NCBI GenBank assembly: GCA_025370845.1
Contig: JAMXFF010000046.1
Location: 1 to 60,431, forward strand
Length of the DNA: 60,431 bases
DNA from: Laspinema palackyanum D2a
Lineage (GTDB): Bacteria; Cyanobacteriota; Cyanobacteriia; Cyanobacteriales; Laspinemataceae
Direction: 5' to 3'
The notes under the pieces were generated by a model, which was not told the origin of the DNA, did not search any database, and saw nothing but the letters and a program-made list of their open reading frames with translations. Both the position numbers and the translations under genes were made by a program. Every line of letters starts with the position of its first letter. The stretch's first letter is position 1. Positions 16,902 to 24,134 of this stretch are shown piece after piece.

Positions 16902-19115
16902 CTAAACGCTGGCGAGAATCGGTTCTAAATCAAGCTGAATCCCGGGTGCATAAACCTTTGCCACATAATCCGCCACCATGCGATCGGTGTTGAATAACGG
17001 TGCATTGGTCTTAATCGAACCCTTCATCATCTTAATCCAACCGTGAGATAGGCCAGTTTTGGGGTCGATGTCGTAATACAGGGGAACAATTTCCTCCTCT
17101 AATAACCGATACAGGGATTCTGCATCAATTTTATCCTGCATTTCCTGGTCACTGGTATGAGCATCTTCCCCGATCGCCCAACCATTCATCCCTTTCCCAT
17201 CGGGACCCGTTTGATAGCCTTCACACCACCATCCGTCTAACACGCTGCAATTGATACCGCCATTAAAGCAGACCTTTTGACCGCTAGTTCCCGATGCTTC
17301 CAGAGGACGACGGGGGGTATTTAACCACACATCCACCCCTTGCACCAACTTCCGTCCGGTGTACATATCGTAATCGGGCAGCACAATCACGCGGTTTTGC
17401 AACAGGGAATGTTGTTGACTCCATTCATAAATCCGTTGCAAAATGCGCTTCCCTTGCTCATCTGCCGGGTGTGCTTTCCCGGCAAACACGATTTGTACCG
17501 GGCGTTCGGGGTTGCTGAACAGACGTAGAGAACGCTCCAAATCATGCATCAACAAATACCCACGCTTGTAGGTACTGAAGCGGCGCGCAAACCCAATTGT
17601 TAGCACATTCGGATCTAAAATCCGGTCCGCTGCATCCACCCACTGAGGATTTTCTCCCCGTTGTTGCCTTGCACGTTTAATTTTAGTGCGCGTGTGAGCA
17701 ATTAACCGCTCTTTTAGCAGTTGATGACGCCACCAGAGTTCCTCATCGGGAATGTCATCTACCTTGGCCCACATTTGCGGGTCAGCGATGCGATTGGACC
17801 AATCCTCTCCGAAATACTGAGCATACAGGTCACTCAGCAGAGGTGCAGTCCAGGTGCGCTGATGTACCCCATTGGTGATGTGACCGATCGGGACTTCTTC
17901 CATCGGGCGATCGGGATACATAATATGCCACATCTTCCGGGAAACTTCCCCATGTAAAGCAGAGACGCCATTGGCAGTCCGGCACATCCGCAAGGCGAGG
18001 ACTGTCATCCCAAACGGTTCCCAAGGGTCTCCCAGACGCCTTGCACCGACAGCCATAAATTGTTCCTGAGTTAGTCCCAGGGTAGGCCAATAGTGGGAGA
18101 AGTAAGACTCGATTAAGTCTCCGGAAAATACATCGTGACCCGCAGGAACTGGGGTGTGAGTGGTGAACACACAACGTTCGCGAACCGACTGTTCTACATC
18201 ATAGAAACTCTTGCCGGTGCGCTGCATTTCCATGCGGGCGACTTCTAGGGTGCAGAAGGCGGCGTGTCCTTCATTCAGGTGACAAATGGCAGGGTTAATT
18301 CCCAGGGCCTCTAATGCTCTGACACCGCCAATCCCGAGAACAACTTCTTGGGCGATCCGGGTGTCTTGGTTGCCGCCATAGAGGTGTCCGGTTAACCAGC
18401 GATCGAGGGGGTCGTTATCATGGCGATCGGTATCGAGTAAATAGAGGGAAACTCGCCCGACTTGTACTCGCCAAATTTGGATTTTGACCACCCGACTGCG
18501 GATTTCTAATTCAACCGTAATCGGTTGACCATCGGCATTAGTCATTAACTCCAACGGCATCTGCTCGAAGACGTTATCTACATAGTAATCTTCTTGCCAG
18601 CCGTGACCGTTAATGCGTTGGCGGAAATATCCTTGCCGATACATTAAGCCAATTCCAATTAAGGGAACGCCTAAATCTGAGGCGGATTTGAGGTGATCCC
18701 CAGCTAACATTCCCAAACCACCGGAGTAGATGGGGAGGGATTCATGGATGCCAAATTCGGCACAGAAGTACACCACGGGCCGATCGCTCGTAATCTGAGG
18801 GGCCACTCGACTCGCCCAGGTATCCCGAATCGCCATATAGCGGTGAAATTGCTCCGAAACCGCTTTCACCCGCTTCATGTAATCCGGGTCGTTCGCCAAC
18901 TGACTGAGGCGTTCTAGGGAAACAAATTGCAGCAAAGCAACGGGGTTATGGTTCCACTGCTGCCATGCGTCGGGATCGATGTTGCGAAACAGAGAAATTC
19001 GTTCAGTGGTCCAACACCACCAATAGTTATAAGCGATTTCTGCCAAGGGTTTCAAGGGAAAGGGTAGTTTCTCCCGCAACTGTTGGCTGGCTTTCGTGTA
19101 ATTTTCAATCACCAT
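16902..19115 (-). CDS. glgP: Alpha-glucan phosphorylase (GT35, DUF3417-containing type)
   Basis: A 737-residue enzyme that releases glucose-1-phosphate from glycogen or maltodextrins by phosphorolysis. The N-terminal about 100 residues are the DUF3417 region (IAYNYWWCWTTERISLFRNIDPDAW), which marks the alpha-glucan phosphorylase branch distinct from classical glycogen phosphorylases. Then come VVYFCAEFGIHESLPIYSGGLGMLAGDHLKSASDLGVP, HLNEGHAAF, HTPVPAGHD, and GFARRFSTYKRG. EASGTSGQKVCFNGGINCSVLDGWW holds the PLP-binding lysine. All key blocks are intact. No other glycogen gene adjoins it; the next gene upstream, avtA, is divergent. Confidence 0.9.
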   Translation of the reverse strand: MVIENYTKASQQLREKLPFPLKPLAEIAYNYWWCWTTERISLFRNIDPDAWQQWNHNPVALLQFVSLERLSQLANDPDYMKRVKAVSEQFHRYMAIRDTWASRVAPQITSDRPVVYFCAEFGIHESLPIYSGGLGMLAGDHLKSASDLGVPLIGIGLMYRQGYFRQRINGHGWQEDYYVDNVFEQMPLELMTNADGQPITVELEIRSRVVKIQIWRVQVGRVSLYLLDTDRHDNDPLDRWLTGHLYGGNQDTRIAQEVVLGIGGVRALEALGINPAICHLNEGHAAFCTLEVARMEMQRTGKSFYDVEQSVRERCVFTTHTPVPAGHDVFSGDLIESYFSHYWPTLGLTQEQFMAVGARRLGDPWEPFGMTVLALRMCRTANGVSALHGEVSRKMWHIMYPDRPMEEVPIGHITNGVHQRTWTAPLLSDLYAQYFGEDWSNRIADPQMWAKVDDIPDEELWWRHQLLKERLIAHTRTKIKRARQQRGENPQWVDAADRILDPNVLTIGFARRFSTYKRGYLLMHDLERSLRLFSNPERPVQIVFAGKAHPADEQGKRILQRIYEWSQQHSLLQNRVIVLPDYDMYTGRKLVQGVDVWLNTPRRPLEASGTSGQKVCFNGGINCSVLDGWWCEGYQTGPDGKGMNGWAIGEDAHTSDQEMQDKIDAESLYRLLEEEIVPLYYDIDPKTGLSHGWIKMMKGSIKTNAPLFNTDRMVADYVAKVYAPGIQLDLEPILASV

Positions 19116-19839
19116 ACTATGACACCATGCTTTCGAGACGTTTTCGGTTGTCGGACATTATGACAGAAGGGCGATACCCCGAAGACTCTCGATGGACCGA
19201 GCGCTGCAAAGAGTATCCCGGGGCTGCTCCTTTGGCAACATTAGGATGAATTATAAATTTATTACCTCTAGGCGGTAAATAGGTGTTTTATTACACAATT
19301 TTAAGTTTTGCTTCAGATTGTCCTGAAACTGCCCCTAGGGGCGATCGCCTCTTGACCTGTCTTTTGTGGGTTCCCCTATATCTAGGACAGAAATCCGGCA
19401 ATCTCTTGCTCTGTAACGCTTGAATCGGGTTTCATTTTTGATTTAACCCCAAAAATTTTCATCGTTCTAGGGGTTGAGTTTCGGGGAGTTCCTTGAGCAA
19501 TTTCGGGGATCAGGGTCGGTTCGTCAGGGTTATTAATTGTGAGCAATTCTTGACTTCCAGTCTCTACAGAGGCGATCGCACCGGGTGGGGCGGCTGATCC
19601 CGCGCTGAGGGACCTAGTTGCATCAAGATGACTCCTGAAGGAGTCACTACGAACGTTCGTAGTAACCCCTTCAGGGGTTGCCTCTTCAGTTCAAGGGCTA
19701 AGTCCCTAAGTTTCACGAACAACCGCAGCAAAGGACCCTGGAAATTATGAAGATGATCCCAGGGCCGCGATCGCCATACCAGAAATCAGCTAAAATCGGT
19801 AAAAATCACGGCAAACTTATCGTTAATAGAAGAAGTCCT
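19116..19839. other. Intergenic region between glgP and avtA
   Basis: About 720 bases between divergent genes. It holds a family B repeat (listed separately at 19630) and several HIP1-type GCGATCGC sites; no gene was supported. An N-terminal extension of avtA to 19747 is possible in frame but unlikely. Confidence 0.4.
19630..19689. repeat. Interspersed repeat family B (GACTCCTGAAGGAGTC type)
   Basis: Contains the hairpin GACTCCTGAAGGAGTC, the 18-base perfect palindrome ACTACGAACGTTCGTAGT (19646-19663) and AACCCCTTCAGGGGTT. The same three blocks recur at 53950-54017 in a permuted order, so this is a dispersed repeat, not a gene-specific signal. Confidence 0.8.
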
Positions 19840-21117
19840 ATGAATCCCGATCTGACTCAATTTGGTGAACAGATGTCCCAGCTTACTGGAGTGCGGGCCA
19901 TCATGAAAGATATTAGTGAAACCTTACGTGCCGGTGCAGATCGGGATTTAATTAATATGAGTGCCGGAAACCCGGTCATTTTGCCCGAGGTTGAACAGTT
20001 ATGGCGCGATTGTACCGCAGATTTACTCTCCTCCTCGGAGTATGGGGAAGTCGTCTGTCGCTACGGAGAATCCCAAGGGTATCAGCCGTTTATTGATGTC
20101 ATCAAAGCGGATTTTAACAAGCGCTATGGATTAAACCTGAGCGATCGCAATATTCTGATTACTCCTGGCAGTCAATGCCTTTACTTTTTTGCCGCCAATA
20201 CCTTGGGGGGATACAGCAGCAGTGGACAACTCAAACAAATTGTTTTACCTCTGAGTCCGGATTATACTGGGTATGGGGGAGTCAGCTTAGTGCCGGAATC
20301 TTTAATTGCCTATAAACCCACCTTAGATTTAGATGCAACGGCACATCGGTTTAAATATCGTCCCGATTTCAGCCAATTAGAGATTAATGAAAATGCCGGT
20401 TGTGTGATTTTTTCTCGTCCCTGTAATCCCACGGGAAATGTGCTAACCGAGGACGAAGTGAAGAAAATTGCAGCAATGGCAGCGCCTTATGATGTGCCGG
20501 TGTTTGTGGATTCGGCCTATGCACCGCCCTATCCGGCGTTGAATTTCACCGATATGACGCCAATTTTTGGGGGGAATATTATTCATTGTATGAGTTTATC
20601 CAAGGCGGGGTTACCGGGAGAACGGATTGGGATTGCGATCGGGGATGAACGCACCATTCAGATTTTGCAATCCTTCCAAACCAATTTGTGTATTCACTCC
20701 TCTCGCTATGGACAGGCGATCGCAGCAAGGGCGATCGCATCAGGCGCATTAGCCGAAATTGCCGAAACCGTCATTCGTCCTTACTACCAGCAAAAATTCA
20801 CCGTCCTAGAAACCACCCTCGATCGCGCCATGCCGAAAGACCTCCCCTGGTTCTTGCATCGCGGTGAAGGCGCAATTTTCGCCTGGATGTGGTTCCAAGA
20901 CTTACCCATGACGGATTGGGAACTCTATCAAGAATTGAAAAAAGTCGGAGTCATAGCCGTTCCCGGCAGCAGTTTCTTCCCCGGTTTACGCGAAGATTGG
21001 AAACACAAACATGAATGTATTCGCCTGAGTTTAACCGCCAGTGATCAAGCCATAGAAATGGGCATGGAACGTTTAGCAAAAGTGGTTGAAAAAGTCTTTC
21101 AAGGCGTCATTGCCTAA
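19840..21117 (+). CDS. avtA: Valine--pyruvate transaminase-type aminotransferase (AvtA-like)
   Basis: A fold-type I PLP aminotransferase of about 425 residues. I prefer the ATG at 19840 (MNPDLTQFGEQMS) over one 31 codons upstream, because conserved sequence begins there and GAAG lies upstream of it. AvtA-type enzymes exchange amino groups among valine, alanine and pyruvate/2-oxoisovalerate. Motifs: LINMSAGNPVILPEVEQLW (substrate loop), SRPCNPTGNVL (Asn contacting PLP), VPVFVDSAYAPPYP (Asp-x-Ala-Tyr), and MSLSKAGLPGERIGIAIGD with the Schiff-base lysine in SLSKAG. The C-terminal R-LSLT supplies the carboxylate-binding arginine. Exact substrate is inferred from family resemblance. Confidence 0.82.
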   Translation: MNPDLTQFGEQMSQLTGVRAIMKDISETLRAGADRDLINMSAGNPVILPEVEQLWRDCTADLLSSSEYGEVVCRYGESQGYQPFIDVIKADFNKRYGLNLSDRNILITPGSQCLYFFAANTLGGYSSSGQLKQIVLPLSPDYTGYGGVSLVPESLIAYKPTLDLDATAHRFKYRPDFSQLEINENAGCVIFSRPCNPTGNVLTEDEVKKIAAMAAPYDVPVFVDSAYAPPYPALNFTDMTPIFGGNIIHCMSLSKAGLPGERIGIAIGDERTIQILQSFQTNLCIHSSRYGQAIAARAIASGALAEIAETVIRPYYQQKFTVLETTLDRAMPKDLPWFLHRGEGAIFAWMWFQDLPMTDWELYQELKKVGVIAVPGSSFFPGLREDWKHKHECIRLSLTASDQAIEMGMERLAKVVEKVFQGVIA

Positions 21118-21145
21118 CTCAATTCAACCCCCCAGGCAAAGATTC

Positions 21146-21209
21146 AGAAACCGGGTTTCTAACCCCAACTTGGGCCACCCACCCAAATTGTGGCAGAAAC
21201 CCGGTTTCT
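21146..21209. repeat. Two copies of the AGAAACCSGGTTTCT palindrome (family C)
   Basis: AGAAACCGGGTTTCT lies at 21146-21160 and AGAAACCCGGTTTCT at 21195-21209, with a third copy (AGAAACCTGGTTTCT) at 22254-22268. The context CCCCCAGGCAAAGATTC accompanies two of the three. They flank and interrupt broken coding sequence. Confidence 0.8.
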
Positions 21210-21229
21210 AACGCCCCAACAAAATTAAT

Positions 21230-21439
21230 AGGATGTTTGCCGACGAGTTGATATTGATAAACCCGTTCTAATTTTGTAAGTAAACTTGGAGTAAAGGTGA
21301 TCCTAGGTGGACGATTGACAGTTTGATCGATGATATTTAACCTCCAAGATAAAGTGGTAGTATCTTCGCCATCGCTTACTTCTATAGAGATAGGATGGTA
21401 CATCACTAAACCGCCGTCATCCTCTGGGGAGAACGGCCC
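21230..21439 (-). pseudogene. Remnant of a large protein with Ig/cadherin-like repeats
   Basis: The minus strand encodes about 70 residues that read like one junction of tandem beta-sandwich domains: EDDGG, then ISIEVSDGEDTTTLSWRLNIID, then NRPPRITFTPSLL and YQYQLVGKHP. This SDG...NRPP...YQYQV pattern is typical of cadherin- or Ig-like repeats in large secreted cyanobacterial adhesins. On the 3' side it runs straight into family C repeat sequence, and no start region or flanking domain exists, so I call it a relic. An open frame of 150 codons covers it only because the repeats contain no stops. Confidence 0.6.
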
Positions 21440-21513
21440 AATGATACTCCTGACCGGCGTGGCTAAACTTGTGTTAGTGTTAAAGTAGGAAATCGGATTG
21501 ACGGAGATTAACG

Positions 21514-21969
21514 ATGGATGGGGAAGAACTGCTGAGATGCTACGATGCGGGAGAGAGAGATTTTCGAGCAATTATTTTGCAGCATACTGACTTAAGCAAT
21601 GTCAAGTTAGATTCGGTCAATCTAAGCGGTGCTTGCTTTTACAATGTCAACCTCCACGGGGCTAACTTAAAAAATGTTAACTTAAGCAGTACCGAATGGT
21701 GGGACTGTAATTTATTGGCTGTGCAATTCTGGTTATGTAACTTGAAAGATGCTATTATGGAGCATTGTGTTTTAGAGAGTGCCAGATTTTTTGACAGCGA
21801 TCTCCGAAGGGTTTACACCAGGTTTTGCAACGCCACTTGCACTAATTTTATTCGAGTAAATCTTCAAGGTGCTGACTTGGGTGGCTATGGTGAAGAACCT
21901 TGTGAATTCTGGGATGTTATTCGACCGGACGGAGTTTTTATATCCGGTTTTACTTACCATATAACTTGA
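21514..21969 (+). CDS. Pentapeptide-repeat protein, cytoplasmic type
   Basis: A 151-residue protein with no signal peptide. After an N-terminal stretch (MDGEELLRCYDAGERDFRAIIL) the pentapeptides begin: HTDLSNVKLDSVNLSGACFYNVNLHGANLKNVNLSS. The frame continues through less regular units to NLQGADLGGYGEEP. The short N-terminal segment EELLRCYDAGERDFRAIIL is the lead-in commonly seen before such repeats ('ll..y..G.rdF..a.L'). Cysteines are frequent (seven or more). It lies in a patch of broken genes but is itself intact. Function unknown. Confidence 0.8.
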   Translation: MDGEELLRCYDAGERDFRAIILQHTDLSNVKLDSVNLSGACFYNVNLHGANLKNVNLSSTEWWDCNLLAVQFWLCNLKDAIMEHCVLESARFFDSDLRRVYTRFCNATCTNFIRVNLQGADLGGYGEEPCEFWDVIRPDGVFISGFTYHIT

Positions 21970-22121
21970 CCATACGCAACCTGAATAATAAAGACATGAA
22001 GTTAAAATAAATATGCTGGATAAATTTTAAAAATTCATAACAAAAACCCCTTATAGAAGTTAAGTCAACAAATTACAGAATAAGAATTACTGAACCGATA
22101 TGCCCCAACAATATAAAATGT

Positions 22122-22163
22122 AAAAATAGCGGTTCTCGTCTTCGTGAGGCCGCTATTTTTTTT
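22122..22163 (+). terminator. Strong intrinsic terminator without an adjacent gene end
   Basis: AAAAATAGCGG pairs with CCGCTATTTTT, with a further inner CTC/GAG helix, and is followed by a T-run. It lies about 150 bases after the pentapeptide gene stop. It may end that transcript or a small RNA in between; the symmetric A- and T-runs would let it work both ways. Confidence 0.75.
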
Positions 22164-22250
22164 AGAAAAAACTACCTATTCAAAGTCTGCTGAGTATTTT
22201 CTGGCAGATTTGACAAGAAATCAAAATTAAAGTCATAATACCCAAATTGA

Positions 22251-22424
22251 AGCAGAAACCTGGTTTCTAACCCCCAGGCAAAGATTCGGAATAATCTGCT
22301 AATTTCATATCAATCTTTAGGTGAATATTTAGGTTTTTTAAAATTTGTTGGTGAACCGGAAAAAATTGGTAAGGTGGCGATTATTACCTCTGACGGCTGG
22401 CTACTTAGAACAAAACTAATCTAG
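22251..22424 (+). pseudogene. C-terminal remnant of an unidentified gene
   Basis: An open stretch of 57 codons ends at TAG 22422. Its last 40 residues look like genuine protein (ISYQSLGEYLGFLKFVG then EPEKIGKVAIITSDGWLL and RTKLI). The upstream part is only the translation of a family C palindrome (SRNLVSNPQAKIR), and there is no start codon. I read it as the 3' end of a gene whose front was removed at the repeat. The parent family was not recognised. Confidence 0.5.
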
Positions 22425-22495
22425 GTGGTATGGCGATAAAAAAGCGAATCAGGTAAAATATCAGAAACCGGAATCGCTGTTGAGGAGCCTCTCAA

Positions 22496-22708
22496 ATGCT
22501 AGAAATCCACAAAAGTTATGTCATCGACGAAAACCAGAAAGCGATCGCCGTCCAAATCCCGATCGCAGAGTTTGAGAAGATCGAGGAAATTCTCGAAGAT
22601 TACGGCTTCGCAAAATTGATGGAAGAAGTGCAAGACGAAAAACCTCTCTCAACAGAAGAAGCCCTAAAATACTATGAATCTCTAAAAGCCAATAATGTGG
22701 AACATTGA
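22496..22708 (+). CDS. Type II antitoxin (Phd/RelB-like), orphaned
   Basis: A 70-residue protein with the typical antitoxin layout: a short N-terminal beta-rich DNA-binding part (MLEIHKSYVIDENQKAIAVQIPIAEFEKIEEILEDYG) and an acidic, helical C-terminal tail (LMEEVQDEKPLSTEEALKYYESLKANN) that would wrap a toxin. In cyanobacteria such genes overlap a RelE/ParE toxin gene. Here the overlapping toxin frame starts correctly at 22695 but stops after nine codons. The intact antitoxin may still repress its own promoter or neutralise a homologous toxin elsewhere. The family assignment is from architecture and partner remnant. Confidence 0.72.
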   Translation: MLEIHKSYVIDENQKAIAVQIPIAEFEKIEEILEDYGFAKLMEEVQDEKPLSTEEALKYYESLKANNVEH

Positions 22709-22724
22709 ATACACCAAACGATAA
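22695..22724 (+). pseudogene. Nine-codon stub of a RelE/ParE-family toxin gene
   Basis: An ATG overlapping the 3' end of the antitoxin gene begins MWNIEYTKR and then meets TAA at 22722. MWxIEYTK is the usual start of RelE/ParE toxins paired with this antitoxin type, and the 14-base overlap is the usual operon arrangement. The rest of the toxin is not found downstream. Confidence 0.65.
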
Positions 22725-22789
22725 TTGATGGAATTCCCACGGTGCGATCGCCCATTCCACACTTCCCCTTATCCCAACTCCTTCCTCCC

Positions 22790-23473
22790 ATGAAAATCTC
22801 ATCAATTCTGATTAGTTTAGGATTAGCATTGTTACTGGTTCTGACTGCACCTGCTCTACCTTGGGGACCAACCCCAATGCCAGGGAATTATCTGGCGATC
22901 GCCTCTCCCATCCCTTCCCCCTGTGCCAACGTCACCACGATTCACAATGACGCCTTGGAACTTCACTACAGTCCCGATTGTTTAGAGCAAAAACTCCATC
23001 TGAGTCAGTTACTCCAGCGGTTAGAACCCATAATTGCGGAAAAAACTCGCAACAAAATCACCGTCAGCAATCTCAACTATGCTTTAATTCCAGAAGGAAT
23101 TCACCTCCAGGGGGATGTCCTCGTTAATCTCAAAGCAATCCCGGGAAGCGTTCCGGTTTCAGTCGCTCAAGATTTATCCCTGAGTATCAAAGATGGATAT
23201 CTCTATGTTAAAGCCGGGGAGACGGATTTAGAAAGCTCGAAATTAGTCATCAAATCTAGCCAGGGGAAGATTACTCAAAAAATTGAGCAAGAATTAGCTA
23301 GATTTAATGGGAAAAGATTAGATGAATTTGTTGCTCTGAATCACCTCAATACCCTGGCGGAACCGATTGGAATTGGTTCTAATGCGGTAGATTTTGTCAT
23401 TCAATCCATTGAAAATAAACTGAACCTGAGTCTGGATGAAACAGGTTTAACTCTGGGGGTTCAGTTTCGATGA
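22790..23473 (+). CDS. Secreted or lipid-interacting protein of unknown function
   Basis: About 227 residues from the ATG at 22790 (MKISSILISLG); the longer frame adds 16 residues that do not look coding. A signal peptide covers residues 1-22 (hydrophobic stretch, then PALPWG). The mature part has an N-terminal Cys-containing segment and a beta-rich body: KITVSNLNYALIPEGIHLQGDVLVNLKAI, then VAQDLSLSIKDGYLYVKAGETDLESSKLVIKSS. It ends with a helical stretch and KLNLSLDETGLTLGVQF. The alternating beta pattern resembles elongated lipid-binding folds (for instance DUF2993/LmeA), but the match is not firm. It lies between two damaged toxin-antitoxin pairs. Confidence 0.65.
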   Translation: MKISSILISLGLALLLVLTAPALPWGPTPMPGNYLAIASPIPSPCANVTTIHNDALELHYSPDCLEQKLHLSQLLQRLEPIIAEKTRNKITVSNLNYALIPEGIHLQGDVLVNLKAIPGSVPVSVAQDLSLSIKDGYLYVKAGETDLESSKLVIKSSQGKITQKIEQELARFNGKRLDEFVALNHLNTLAEPIGIGSNAVDFVIQSIENKLNLSLDETGLTLGVQFR

Positions 23474-23531
23474 AGGAGTGGGGATGGGTAAATTTTGCTA
23501 TAATTCACCTATCGAGTTATCAAAATCCCCC

Positions 23532-23777
23532 ATGAGTCTAGTCATCTCTGAGGAACTGGTAGAAGCCAGCGGTTTGTCTGAACCGGAGTTATTATTAGAA
23601 ATTGTCATGATGCTGTTTCAGCAAAACAAAATTAGCCTCGGCAAAGCAGCGCACCTTGCCGGACGGCACCCGATCGCCTTCCAACGGGAAATGGCAACCC
23701 GGGGAATTTGTATTCATTATGAAATAGAAGATTTTGAACAAGATTTAGAATCTTTGCGAGAACAAGGTTGGCAATGA
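23532..23777 (+). CDS. UPF0175-family antitoxin
   Basis: About 81 residues from the ATG at 23532 (MSLVISEELVEAS). The UPF0175 pattern is clear: LLEIVMMLFQQNKISLGKAAHLAGRHPIAFQREMATRGICIHYEIEDFEQDLE. This is a small helix-turn-helix-type antitoxin usually paired with a DUF3368 PIN-domain RNase toxin, the stop and start overlapping as ATGA. That overlap is kept here at 23774-23777, but the toxin has lost its centre. An alternative start 18 codons upstream is possible but less likely. Confidence 0.82.
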   Translation: MSLVISEELVEASGLSEPELLLEIVMMLFQQNKISLGKAAHLAGRHPIAFQREMATRGICIHYEIEDFEQDLESLREQGWQ

Positions 23778-23916
23778 TAATTGTCAGTAATACTTCCCCT
23801 TTGAGTAATTTAGCGGTGATCGGTCATTTGAAGCTATGGACAGGCTGATCGCTCAGGCGGGTTTTCGGATAAGTACAGCATTATACATCAGAATTTTACA
23901 AGCGGCTGATGTGTGA
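23774..23916 (+). pseudogene. DUF3368 PIN-domain toxin gutted by an internal deletion
   Basis: The frame starting at 23774 reads MIIVSNTSPLSNLAVIGHLKLW, the standard N-terminus of DUF3368 toxins (first PIN Asp replaced by Asn in VSNTSPL), then stops at 23846. A second frame, from 23836 to the stop at 23914, reads DRLIAQAGFRISTALYIRILQAADV, the standard C-terminus. The roughly 110 codons that should lie between, including the other PIN acidic residues, are missing, and the junction is out of frame. Both ends lie in the right order and spacing, so this is a deletion, not chance. Confidence 0.82.
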
Positions 23917-24134
23917 TTCCTGATACCCCCTGCACCCATTTTGTCGATATTATTCTAACTTTTAGTCGGTATTAGGAATTTTTGTCGGTCCAATATTATA
24001 TCATAAAGCCTTTAAAAATAAAAATATTTTTAGGGGTAGAAAAAATAGTTAGAGACCAGAGTAATTTTATTTTTTGCGCTATACTTAGCCTGTTAGGTTT
24101 AAAAGTTCAACTTTTAGGGACGACTTATTCTGAA

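Larger units (their letters stand above)
21970..22495. other. Intergenic region with relic and hairpin
   Basis: Between the pentapeptide gene and the antitoxin gene. It contains an AT-rich stretch, a strong terminator hairpin at 22122, a family C palindrome at 22254 and a coding relic at 22251-22424, all listed separately. Confidence 0.5.

Noticed and set aside
21119-21571. 150-codon minus-strand frame as an intact gene
   Set aside because: Its end is translated repeat sequence and its start overlaps the pentapeptide gene on the other strand; only the central 70 residues look like protein.
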